DNA from: Candidatus Symbiobacter sp.
GTDB lineage: Bacteria; Pseudomonadota; Alphaproteobacteria; Elsterales; Elsteraceae
Direction of reading: 5' to 3'
DNA: 8,787 nt
Assembly: GCA_030054015.1 (NCBI GenBank)
Contig: JASGCR010000077.1
Location: 1-8,787, forward strand
Shown piece by piece: positions 1 to 6,652 of the stretch (its first letter is position 1; the number at the start of each line of letters is the position of its first letter). The notes under the pieces are model-generated. The model did no database searches. It was not told where the DNA came from and saw only the letters and a list, made by a program, of their open reading frames with translations. Both the position numbers and the translations under genes were made by a program.

Positions 1-35
1 AAAGCGGACAGTTTACGTGCTCTAAAAGCGGACAG
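1..35. repeat. Two direct repeats, possible end of an insertion sequence
   Basis: The 11-mer AAAGCGGACAG occurs at 1-11 and again at 25-35, a period of 24 bp. Paired short direct repeats containing a GCGGACA core are typical of the subterminal ends of IS21-like and related elements, whose transposase would lie to the left, outside the window. If so, the element edge would fall shortly after 35, perhaps at the CA at 52-53. No transposase coding is present here, so the assignment rests on pattern only. Confidence 0.3.
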
Positions 36-69
36 ATCGTTTTGCTCGTGACAGTACTTACATTTTGTG

Positions 70-98
70 TTGACTTTGATTCCCATTTGTGGCATAAG
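70..98 (+). promoter_or_regulatory. Candidate sigma-70 promoter, upstream
   Basis: TTGACT (70-75) is followed after 17 bp by CATAAG (93-98). This is 5/6 and 4/6 agreement with the consensus, at the ideal spacing. A transcript would start near 105 and run about 315 nt to the hairpin at 385-421. AT-rich DNA produces such matches by chance. Confidence 0.25.
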
Positions 99-330
99 CT
101 TCCATTAATGAGAAAGAGACAGGGGAGAGATTCTGAGATGCTATCAATGCGAGGAGTGAGCAGTAATACAATTTTGTTATGGGGAGGTAAATTTACCTTT
201 GTCCCGAATATTTATTTGTGTTTTTCTTATTTAGATACAAATCATAATTTTAAAAATCAAATTAATTGGCTTCCATCATGCATGACCCGCTCAAAACTCC
301 TAGGGATGTACATGCATTCCAATTATTTTG

Positions 331-359
331 TTTCACTCTTTTCTTTCCTTCGATATAAT
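331..359 (+). promoter_or_regulatory. Candidate promoter of the metallopeptidase-cyclase operon
   Basis: A perfect TATAAT lies at 354-359. The -35 position at 17 bp spacing (331-336, TTTCAC) is poor, which would suit an activated or weak promoter. Transcription would begin near 366, about 20 nt before the hairpin at 385, and about 100 nt before the ATG at 468. Confidence 0.45.
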
Positions 360-384
360 TCACACGTATGCGACAGCATACTTT

Positions 385-421
385 ACTCAGTCAAGCCTTT
401 GACTGAGTTTTGCCGTTTTTT
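385..421 (+). terminator. Terminator-like hairpin in the operon leader (possible attenuator)
   Basis: ACTCAGTCAA (385-394) pairs perfectly with TTGACTGAGT (399-408) around a 4-nt loop. A T-rich tail follows (409-421, ending in six T). This is the shape of a rho-independent terminator on the + strand. No gene ends upstream of it, and it sits between a TATAAT box and the first gene of the operon. It could therefore be a leader attenuator, the end of a small RNA, or, as a 10-bp inverted repeat, a repressor operator. The stem has only four G-C pairs, so it may be a modest terminator. Confidence 0.55.
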
Positions 422-467
422 CATTCAAAATCAACCTTCGATAGAGCAACTAGGGGCTAAGAGAACA

Positions 468-1151
468 ATGTCAAAGATAGACAATCAACCAAATGACAAT
501 TCCTCGAATGCGCAACGCAAAATCAATGAATACCATGAGCCTGTTGCAAGCGGGAAATCCCCTCAATTTATCAAGGCATTTGCCTACCAAGCCGCGGATA
601 TTATGGGATACACGCCAAAAACCAAAGACTTTCGTAAATTAATTACGGATATTGGTGGAAAATTATACGAATTGGCAGATATGCCTTCGCCTTATGAAAA
701 TCGAAGGAGTTGTGTTTTCGTCGAAGAAAACAAAAAATTTATTATTTTTACCTCGGAACTTTCAGAGACTAAGAAGCAACGCTTTGATATTGCGCATGAG
801 CTTGGTCATTATTTTTTGCATTATATGCTGCCGTACGCAGAGAACAAGGATAATCCACCTACACGTTTAAAGGCCGGACGCGGACTCGGAAACGTAAGCG
901 AGAAAAGTAATGCCTCAGAACATGCCGAAGAGAGGGAGAATTTAATAAATGAAAGAGCATCTGAGGATGAGGCTAATTTATTTGCCTTCGCTTTTTTAAT
1001 AAAGGACGAAACTTTTAATCAAACATTGGGTGATTTTAAAGGAGACTTAAAACTAACAGCTGATTATTATGGTGTTTCGCCATATATCATCAAGCTTTAT
1101 GCTGACAGATTGGTCAAAAAATCAGATCAAGGTAATTCGGAAAATGACTGA
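468..1151 (+). CDS. ImmA/IrrE-family zinc metallopeptidase (CapP-like)
   Basis: A 227-residue soluble protein with the gluzincin motif His110-Glu-Leu-Gly-His114 in the context RFDIAHELGHYFLHY. A downstream acidic helix, ERASEDEANLFAFAFLI (162-178), supplies the third zinc ligand (Glu166 or Glu168). This layout is characteristic of the ImmA/IrrE (DUF955) family, which cleaves HTH repressors such as ImmR and DdrO; CapP does the same to CapH in CBASS loci. The C-terminal segment TADYYGVSPYIIKLYADRL (197-215) also fits the family. Residues 1-30 are polar and probably disordered, and 124-160 form a charged insert. ATG 468 is chosen because an AGGGG lies upstream at 452-456 and the family-like sequence begins soon after. 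No HTH partner gene is visible. The stop overlaps the next start by 8 bp, so the two genes are probably translationally coupled. Family assignment is firm; its substrate is unknown. Confidence 0.88.
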   Translation: MSKIDNQPNDNSSNAQRKINEYHEPVASGKSPQFIKAFAYQAADIMGYTPKTKDFRKLITDIGGKLYELADMPSPYENRRSCVFVEENKKFIIFTSELSETKKQRFDIAHELGHYFLHYMLPYAENKDNPPTRLKAGRGLGNVSEKSNASEHAEERENLINERASEDEANLFAFAFLIKDETFNQTLGDFKGDLKLTADYYGVSPYIIKLYADRLVKKSDQGNSEND

Positions 1152-2649
1152 TATAACGAATGAATTGCCAATATTTGAACCAAAAGTGCGGTTGTTTATG
1201 AGTGTCGATTTAATTGGATCGACACCAAAAAAACAAACGGGTGGGGTTTTGCCACTTTCTCGCATTTATTCGAACCCTCCCAAACCAGATAAAGCTGATT
1301 CGTCTGACAATAAATCGAAAAGTGATGACACATTATTCTACCCAAGGTGGCATCGCCCCATTTTTAAATTTTTTTCGGAATTCGAAGCAAGTATGGAGCT
1401 TTATAAAAGAGAATACAAAAAATTCTGTGGTCTTAAAAACCAAAAACATTATTGCGATCCACGCCATGAACCCGTGGTTTGGAAGTACAAAGGTGACGAG
1501 ATAATTTATACGGTATTATTGACAGATTCCTTGCACATGTTGCAATCAATTATATTGTTCTTAAGGGCTTTACAAAAATTCCGCCATGATAGTGGGTTTC
1601 GTAAAGGTCATGGTGATTGGGATGAAAGCATCACGAACAAAACAATAAACGTACCCAACTCTAATGACAAAACAAAGGAACTTCTAAACGCCAAGGCAAC
1701 CATCTGGCTGGCGGGATTCCCAATACTTAACTCGGAAATTGGCATTAATATACCAAAAAATATCGATTTAGGCGATAGCAATGATTTAGAATCAGAAGGT
1801 GTCGAGCCAACGATTGCCAATCTTATTGAACTTGTTTTGTTGGCAGATTTAAATTCTGATGAGGCACTTTCAAAACTAAGTGAATATTTGAATTCAAAAA
1901 ATTTTCAGTGTTCTGATGTCTTACAGGAAACAAAAGAAATTCAGGATATACTGGACATTATAAAGTCATATCTCAATGGTTCCTTCTCAAAAATAGACTT
2001 TGTTGGCCCTTCAATCGATATTGGTTTTCGCTTAACTTCCCTTGCCAATGAAAGGAAAGTGCCGATCTCATTTGAGGTAGCTTATATATTAGCTTTGATA
2101 GGAAAGCGAAATTCCAGTTTGGGTGATGATTTTTCCCAAAAAATTAACTTCCTCATGGAATGGTGTAAAGATATTGAACTTTATTGTAACGGTGCATTAA
2201 GGAAAAGCCAGAGACCAAAATCAATGAAAAGTGTTTTTTTTGCCAATCTTTTTTACGATGGGGGCATTAAATTAAAAGGCGTGTTTAACGATAAAAACTA
2301 CCCGTATTTTTGGTTGCGCTCTCCCTATACACAAATTGACGCTGATACAGAAAAGGTAACAAATAAACGAGGCATAAATTTAAGTGTAATTGAAAGATAT
2401 TGTGAAAAAATTTTTAAAGATAAGATAACCTTTATATTTAAACCTTTTATAAAAGGTTGCGTCGTAACAGGCGAGCCTTTGCCAGAATATCAAACCATAA
2501 TTGAAAAGTGGAAGGCCAGGTATGAAAGAGACAAGGAAATCTATAATTCAACTCGACGAGCAGCTATCTTTGTGCCACAAAAAGTCTCTAAAGAAGAGAA
2601 GATTGCGGCTGAGAATGCCGCCAATCGCATTGCAGGCTTCCTTACCTAA
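1144..2649 (+). CDS. Divergent class III nucleotide cyclase-like protein
   Basis: A 501-residue soluble protein without membrane segments. My hand alignment finds the class III adenylate/guanylate cyclase core split by insertions. FMSVDLIGST (18-27) matches the first metal strand (Asp22). WKYKGDEII (113-121) gives the second metal Asp118 and Lys114 at the adenine-selecting Lys position. AKATIWLAGFP (183-193) resembles the GIxxG strand. DFVGPSIDIGFRL (285-297) matches DIWGxxVNxAxRM, with the selecting Asp285 and the catalytic Arg296 kept. The transition-state Asn is Asp292 here. Extra sequence lies at about 30-66 (polar, low complexity) and 195-280 (helical, acidic). Residues about 330-501 form an unassigned C-terminal domain ending in a charged helix. 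The product could be cAMP, cGMP or a pyrimidine cyclic nucleotide as in Pycsar PycC; the sequence alone does not settle this. The ATG overlaps the metallopeptidase stop, and the DNA is as AT-rich as that gene. An in-frame ATG at 1069 would overlap more deeply and lacks support. Confidence 0.7.
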   Translation: MTDITNELPIFEPKVRLFMSVDLIGSTPKKQTGGVLPLSRIYSNPPKPDKADSSDNKSKSDDTLFYPRWHRPIFKFFSEFEASMELYKREYKKFCGLKNQKHYCDPRHEPVVWKYKGDEIIYTVLLTDSLHMLQSIILFLRALQKFRHDSGFRKGHGDWDESITNKTINVPNSNDKTKELLNAKATIWLAGFPILNSEIGINIPKNIDLGDSNDLESEGVEPTIANLIELVLLADLNSDEALSKLSEYLNSKNFQCSDVLQETKEIQDILDIIKSYLNGSFSKIDFVGPSIDIGFRLTSLANERKVPISFEVAYILALIGKRNSSLGDDFSQKINFLMEWCKDIELYCNGALRKSQRPKSMKSVFFANLFYDGGIKLKGVFNDKNYPYFWLRSPYTQIDADTEKVTNKRGINLSVIERYCEKIFKDKITFIFKPFIKGCVVTGEPLPEYQTIIEKWKARYERDKEIYNSTRRAAIFVPQKVSKEEKIAAENAANRIAGFLT

Positions 2650-3812
2650 AGCCCCTCAATAATCTCCAACGCCTGCTCGAAATCGGCATCGGTGGCATTA
2701 AGCGGCGGCACCAGGCGCAGCACATTATCGCGCGCCCCCACCGTCAATAACCCGTGATTTTGTAATGCCACCTGCATTTTGGCGTAATCGACCCCGGCGA
2801 CGCAGCGCAGGCCGAGCAACAACCCCTCTCCCCGCACCTGGTCGAAAAACGCGCCTTGGCGGTGGGCGGCGGATAATCCGATCAATTTTTCCTTGAAAAC
2901 CGCGCCTTTTTGCACCACCCGTGCCAAAAATGCCGGTTCGGCGATGATGTCTAATACTTTGGATGCCACCGCCATGGCCAAGGGATTGCCGCCAAAAGTC
3001 GATCCGTGGGTACCCGCACTCATGCACGCCCCCACCGCCTCGCTGGCCAAACAGGCGGCGACCGGGAAGCCGCCGCCTAATCCCTTGGCAATCGTCATAA
3101 TATCTGGCGCAATAGAACTCCATTGATGGGCGAATAATTTGCCACTGCGCCCGATGCCGCATTGCACCTCGTCAAAAATCAGTAAAATGCCGTGTTGATC
3201 CGCCAGGGCGCGGAGCCGCTCTAAATCCCCAGGCGGCACCACCACCACGCCGCCTTCGCCCTGGATGGGTTCAATCATGATGGCGGCGGTCGCGGGTATA
3301 ATGGCTTTTTCTAACCCATCCCAATCGCCCAAAACCACCTGGTCAAACCCTGGCATGACCGGAGAAAATCCCTCCAAATGTTTGGGATTACCGCCCGCCG
3401 CTAAATTGGCGAGGGTGCGGCCATGAAAAGCCCCGGCAAAGGTAATGATGCGGTTGCGCTCTGGCCGCCCTGCGACATAATGGTAACGCCGCGCCATTTT
3501 GAGGGCAGCTTCATTGGCCTCGGCCCCGGAATTGCAGAAAAACACCGTATCGGCAAAGGTTAAACCCACCAAACGCTCGGCCAATTTTTCTTGTTCGGGA
3601 ATGCGGTACAGGTTAGACACATGCCATAATTTGGCGGCCTGGTCTTGTAAAACCTTTACCAATTCTGGCGGGCAATGGCCGAGACAGGTCACCGCGACAC
3701 CGGCCGCAAAATCGAGATATTTTCTGCCGTCGGTCGCCACCAAAACCGCCCCCGACCCATGCGAAAACTGCAAATCTTGGCGGGCATAACTGGGTAGAAC
3801 CGGCGTGATCAT
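2646..3812 (-). CDS. argD: Acetylornithine aminotransferase
   Basis: A 388-residue class III PLP aminotransferase of full length. It converts N-acetylglutamate semialdehyde and glutamate to N-acetylornithine and 2-oxoglutarate in cytosolic arginine synthesis. Visible motifs are SGAEANE (95-101, phosphate binding), FHGRT (129-133, aromatic stacking region), EPIQGEGG (181-188), DEVQCGIGRSG with Asp214 for the pyridine nitrogen, Lys243 in TIAKGLGGG as the Schiff-base lysine, and THGSTFGGNP (268-277). These fit the ArgD/ornithine transaminase branch, and the short N-terminus favours ArgD; a succinylornithine or DapC side activity is possible. The ATG has AGGG six bases upstream. The gene is divergent from ubiA with a 23-bp gap. 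Its TAG overlaps the stop of the convergent cyclase gene by 2 bp. In many alphaproteobacteria argF follows argD directly; here the AT-rich island occupies that place. Confidence 0.93.
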   Translation of the reverse strand: MITPVLPSYARQDLQFSHGSGAVLVATDGRKYLDFAAGVAVTCLGHCPPELVKVLQDQAAKLWHVSNLYRIPEQEKLAERLVGLTFADTVFFCNSGAEANEAALKMARRYHYVAGRPERNRIITFAGAFHGRTLANLAAGGNPKHLEGFSPVMPGFDQVVLGDWDGLEKAIIPATAAIMIEPIQGEGGVVVVPPGDLERLRALADQHGILLIFDEVQCGIGRSGKLFAHQWSSIAPDIMTIAKGLGGGFPVAACLASEAVGACMSAGTHGSTFGGNPLAMAVASKVLDIIAEPAFLARVVQKGAVFKEKLIGLSAAHRQGAFFDQVRGEGLLLGLRCVAGVDYAKMQVALQNHGLLTVGARDNVLRLVPPLNATDADFEQALEIIEGL

Positions 3813-3835
3813 GTGCTTCCCTAAATTAACTGCAA

Positions 3836-4816
3836 ATGTTAGACTATCTTATGTCCCATACAGAGCAATTTGATAAATTTCAAGCGCGTTTTTTGCGGCG
3901 GATGCGGGTGATGTGGTCGCAATCGGTGCCATATGCACACCTGGCGCGGCTGGATCGCCCGATTGGGTTTTGGCTGCTGTGTTTTCCGTGTTGGTGGGGT
4001 TTGGCTTTGGCCGGGGAGCGGCGGCTTGGCGATTACGCCCTGTTTTTACTGGGGGCGGTGGTGATGCGGGCGGCGGGCTGTGCCCTGAATGATTTGTTTG
4101 ACCGCAAATTGGATGCCCAGGTCACGCGTACCCGTGATCGCCCGCTGGCATCGGGCGACATCTCACCCCGTGCGGCACTTATTTTTATGTTGGTGCTGTC
4201 TGGGATTGGTTTGGCGGTGGCCTGGCTGTTGGGCTATAAAATCGTACTCTTAGCCGCCGCGATCTTGCCGATGGTGGTGATTTATCCGCTCATGAAGCGA
4301 GTCACCTGGTGGCCGCAATTTTTCCTTGGCCTGGCCTTTAATTGGGGGGCGATTTTGGGCTATGCGCACGGCATTGAAACCGTGGCGGGCTTGACCCAAA
4401 CCCGCCTGCCTGGGTTGGATGCGGCCTTGTTTATCCCTGGGCTGTTGCTTTATGCGGCGGGGATATTTTGGACCTTGGGTTATGACACGATTTATGCCCA
4501 TCAAGACCGCACCGAGGATGCCAAATTGGGGGTGAAATCGACCGCTCTTTATTGGGGGACGCAAAAAACGCCGCTTTGGTGGTGTTATGGCGGCGCGGTC
4601 GTGCTGTTGGGATTGGCGGGAGTGGCGGCGGGGCGTGAATCCTTGGCTTTATGGCTGATGCTGGCAGCGGTGGCGGGACATTTTGCCTGGCAAATTATCA
4701 CGCTTAATCCCGATCATCGCGGCAATTGCGCGACGCGGTTCCGCAGCAATTTTACGGTGGGGTGGCTCGTGACTTTGGGCTTGGTGGCGGCGGCGATTAT
4801 GGGCAGCCTCCCTTAA
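3836..4816 (+). CDS. ubiA: 4-hydroxybenzoate polyprenyltransferase
   Basis: A 326-residue polytopic membrane prenyltransferase that joins a polyprenyl chain to 4-hydroxybenzoate in ubiquinone synthesis. The two Mg-diphosphate motifs are intact: NDLFDRKLD (85-93), continuing to RTRDRPLASG, and YDTIYAHQDRTED (216-228), continuing to KLGVKSTAL. LARLDRPIGFWLL (36-48) opens the first membrane helix, as is usual in alphaproteobacterial UbiA. About eight hydrophobic segments follow, including 115-132, 136-151, 161-176 and 197-213. ATG 3836 gives the longest product; ATG 3851 (starting MSHTEQ) is equally plausible, and ATG 3902 would still keep the core. None has a good ribosome binding site. The stop TAA overlaps that of the convergent cca gene within a shared TTAA (4813-4816). 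Confidence 0.9.
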   Translation: MLDYLMSHTEQFDKFQARFLRRMRVMWSQSVPYAHLARLDRPIGFWLLCFPCWWGLALAGERRLGDYALFLLGAVVMRAAGCALNDLFDRKLDAQVTRTRDRPLASGDISPRAALIFMLVLSGIGLAVAWLLGYKIVLLAAAILPMVVIYPLMKRVTWWPQFFLGLAFNWGAILGYAHGIETVAGLTQTRLPGLDAALFIPGLLLYAAGIFWTLGYDTIYAHQDRTEDAKLGVKSTALYWGTQKTPLWWCYGGAVVLLGLAGVAAGRESLALWLMLAAVAGHFAWQIITLNPDHRGNCATRFRSNFTVGWLVTLGLVAAAIMGSLP

Positions 4817-6057
4817 ATTTTTGTCATCTGGCGGATCATGGTCAAACATTCATCGCGTGGGGCTTGGCAACCGCCCGCCTCCCACCAACGTGTGAATTCT
4901 TTAAGGATTTTGCCCAATTCCTGGCCTTCGCTGAGGCCGAGATTTTTTAAATCCTCGCCGTTAATGGGCAGGGTGGGATGTTGCCAATTTTGGATCGCAT
5001 CCCAAATTTCGGGGAGGATTGCGGTTCCCCGCGATCCGGCCAGGGCGGCGGCATCGCGGAGAAAATCCTGGCCCCATTGGCGCAACAGCCCATAAAAATC
5101 GCCTTTAGCTTGGGTTTTTTGCGGCCAGGCGGCGGCCAATGCGGTGACGATTTTAAGATAGTGCCGCTCGTCGCTGGAGATTTTCAGCCGCCGCGCCAAA
5201 ACACCCACCTGGTCAGGCGGCAACATCGCCGCCAGGCGACGGAAATTTTTGACCGCGAGGTTTTTCTCGGATTCATACTGCCCCAGGCGCGCCAAATCCG
5301 CCAGGGCGGTAGGGGTAAATTCCGGTACGATGCTGGGCAATATACCGTATTGCGCCATCACGCCAAGGGTAGGCGCGGGATTGGGCGCGGCAAAGAGTTT
5401 TTTCAATTCGCTCCATTGCCGTTCAACCGCGACATGGCGTTTGAGCGCATCCAGCCCGGCCTGGCAGGCCAAAATATCAGTCCGGTCGGGAGGGGCGCGG
5501 CCAAACCAGGCCAAAAACCGGAAATAACGCATCAGGCGGAGATAATCCTCGGCCAGGCGGGTACTGGCATCGCCAATAAAACGGATTTTTCCCCGATGAA
5601 TATCGTCTCGCCCGCCCAACGGATCATAAATTTCCCCGCTCATGTCCATATACAGGGCGTTGATGGTGAAATCACGGCGGGCCGCATCCACGGCCCAACT
5701 CTCTGACCAGGCGACGGTGGCGTGCCGCCCGCTGGTGGTCACATCTTGGCGCAAGGTGGTGATTTCTAGGGCCCATCTGGTGGCTGTCGGGTTGGTTGCG
5801 TCCGGTTTGGTTAAGACGGTAAAAGTGCCATGCTTTAACCCGGTCGGTATGATCGAGAATCCCGCCGCTTGTAACCGCGCCATCGCCGCGTCGGGGAGAT
5901 ATTGCGTGGCGAGATCAAGGTCAAATTTGCCGTCATGCCGCATAATCCAATCGCGCACACAGCCGCCGACAAAGCGGGTTTTCGGTGCCTCGCCTTGGGG
6001 ATTGAGGAGGGTCATCACCTGTTGGATGGCTGGATGAGTAAGCCATTGTGGTGGCAT
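4813..6057 (-). CDS. cca: CCA-adding tRNA nucleotidyltransferase / poly(A) polymerase family
   Basis: A 414-residue class II nucleotidyltransferase of the PcnB/CCA family that adds or repairs the 3' CCA of tRNA. The head domain shows FVGGCVRDW (29-37), the catalytic pair Asp46 and Asp48 in KFDLDLAT, TGLKHGTFTV (72-81), and RRDFTINALYMD (127-138). The neck shows EDYLRLMRYFRF (170-181), part of the nucleotide-selecting motif. The C-terminal 200 residues are helical and less conserved. In alphaproteobacteria the single family member normally acts as the CCA enzyme, which I prefer to a poly(A) polymerase. The ATG has GGAGGAAGGA upstream on the minus strand. The gene starts 21 bp after the ParE-like toxin stop, so its transcription may run through the toxin-antitoxin units. 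Its first codons are duplicated at 6720-6740. Confidence 0.92.
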   Translation of the reverse strand: MPPQWLTHPAIQQVMTLLNPQGEAPKTRFVGGCVRDWIMRHDGKFDLDLATQYLPDAAMARLQAAGFSIIPTGLKHGTFTVLTKPDATNPTATRWALEITTLRQDVTTSGRHATVAWSESWAVDAARRDFTINALYMDMSGEIYDPLGGRDDIHRGKIRFIGDASTRLAEDYLRLMRYFRFLAWFGRAPPDRTDILACQAGLDALKRHVAVERQWSELKKLFAAPNPAPTLGVMAQYGILPSIVPEFTPTALADLARLGQYESEKNLAVKNFRRLAAMLPPDQVGVLARRLKISSDERHYLKIVTALAAAWPQKTQAKGDFYGLLRQWGQDFLRDAAALAGSRGTAILPEIWDAIQNWQHPTLPINGEDLKNLGLSEGQELGKILKEFTRWWEAGGCQAPRDECLTMIRQMTKI

Positions 6058-6078
6058 TGGGAGTCCTTCCTCCGACCG

Positions 6079-6360
6079 TCATGGCCTGTTCATCGCCCCA
6101 TGCAGGACACGCACGATCAAAATGCCGTCTTTTTCTTCGCGGTAATAGACCACATGGGATTTATAACTGTGCATTCTCAGGGATGGTTTGCGCGGGTTAA
6201 GTTTTCTTCCTATTTTTGGAGATGCCGCAAGGAGTTTGAACAGATCGATCAAACCATCATAATAAAGTTCCGCTTGTTTTTCGCCAAAAAGATTCCAACC
6301 CTCGGAATAAATATGTTCGAGGTCAAGGTCCGCACGGAGGGAGAGACTATATTTTACCAT
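6079..6360 (-). CDS. RelE/ParE-like toxin, copy 1
   Basis: A 93-residue type II toxin of the RelE/ParE superfamily. The N-terminus MVKYSLSLRADLDLEHIY has the family's strand followed by an R-x-x-A/D-D-L-x-x-I-Y helix. The middle has an FxLLAASPKIGRK segment, and the end has SHVVYYREEKDGILIVRVLHG (67-87), the usual C-terminal strands. ParE toxins poison gyrase and RelE cleaves mRNA; the ParD-like partner favours ParE, but the target is inferred. ATG 6360 is preferred over a TTG at 6399 because it gives the same 14-bp overlap with the antitoxin as the other copy and a standard length. The last 27 residues are identical to those of the second toxin, while the first 66 are only about 40 percent identical. 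The gene ends 21 bp before cca. Confidence 0.85.
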   Translation of the reverse strand: MVKYSLSLRADLDLEHIYSEGWNLFGEKQAELYYDGLIDLFKLLAASPKIGRKLNPRKPSLRMHSYKSHVVYYREEKDGILIVRVLHGAMNRP

Positions 6361-6601
6361 CTCTGAGTTTCTGACGCGTTTGCTCAAAAATTTCTTCAAC
6401 GGTGCGGTCGCTGATGCCGCTCGCCAGGCCGAGTTCTAATTCATGCTCTAACCATTCCTGGTATTGTTTTTCGCGTTGGTCGGCATCGATCAGATGGGCA
6501 ACATACGCGCTGGCCGAGGGGTAATCATCCTGTTGCACACGTTGAGCCACAAATTGCGACAAAGCCTCAGGTACAGTCACGGCATAAGATGGGTGGGTCA
6601 T
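6347..6601 (-). CDS. ParD-like antitoxin, copy 1
   Basis: An 84-residue antitoxin. The N-terminus SYAVTVPEALSQFVAQRV, then YPSASAYVAHLI (27-38), is the ribbon-helix-helix pattern of the ParD/CopG group, which binds its own promoter as a dimer. The acidic helix EWLEHELELGLASGISDRT and the charged C-terminus EEIFEQTRQKLRDGKI would bind the toxin. An AAAGGA lies 7 to 8 bases before the ATG. The stop overlaps the toxin start by 14 bp, typical of antitoxin-first operons. Residues 1-67 are identical to antitoxin copy 2 at protein and DNA level; only the C-terminal 17 residues differ. Confidence 0.88.
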   Translation of the reverse strand: MTHPSYAVTVPEALSQFVAQRVQQDDYPSASAYVAHLIDADQREKQYQEWLEHELELGLASGISDRTVEEIFEQTRQKLRDGKI

Positions 6602-6623
6602 GGAAGCATCCTTTCACCCCGCC

Positions 6624-6652
6624 ATTTTAACGAACGAAATGAGAAAAGTAAA
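6624..6652 (-). promoter_or_regulatory. Promoter of toxin-antitoxin copy 1
   Basis: On the minus strand TTTACT (6647-6652) and TAAAAT (6624-6629) are separated by exactly 17 bp, agreeing 4/6 and 5/6 with sigma-70 consensus. The antitoxin ATG follows 23 bp downstream. CATTT (6623-6627) and AAATG (6637-6641) form a small inverted repeat across the -10 box that could be the antitoxin operator. The whole segment is repeated unchanged in copy 2. Confidence 0.6.

Larger units (their letters stand above)
36..467. other. AT-rich leader without a recognised gene
   Basis: This stretch of about 430 bp lies between the IS-like repeats and the metallopeptidase start. It holds two promoter-like boxes and one terminator-like hairpin, listed separately. 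The frame of the downstream gene stays open from a TTG at 42, but the translation here is rich in Cys, Phe and Tyr and resembles no domain I know. The hairpin and its T-run would also fall inside that coding, so I treat it as noncoding. A small RNA is possible but not shown. Confidence 0.5.

Noticed and set aside
1069..1143. Upstream ATG (1069) for the cyclase-like gene
   Set aside because: The extra 25 residues lie in the metallopeptidase's conserved C-terminal coding; ATG 1144 gives the classic overlap with its stop.
1144..2649. GGDEF diguanylate cyclase as an alternative for the 501-residue protein
   Set aside because: There is no GG(D/E)EF loop; the SVDLIGST, KGDEI and DFVGxxxDxxxRL motifs fit class III cyclases better.
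2725..3162. 145-residue open frame on the minus strand
   Set aside because: A frame shadow inside argD; Arg/Gly-rich composition typical of an out-of-frame reading.
4978..5706. 242-residue open frame on the + strand
   Set aside because: It lies entirely antisense to cca, whose motifs are intact; long antisense frames are common in GC-rich genes and this one shows no domain.
5642..6037. 131-residue open frame on the + strand
   Set aside because: Antisense to the conserved head domain of cca, with no recognisable domain and no ribosome binding site.
6361..6399. Longer toxin copy 1 starting at a TTG (6399)
   Set aside because: It would overlap the antitoxin by 53 bp; the ATG at 6360 gives the standard length and the same 14-bp overlap as copy 2.
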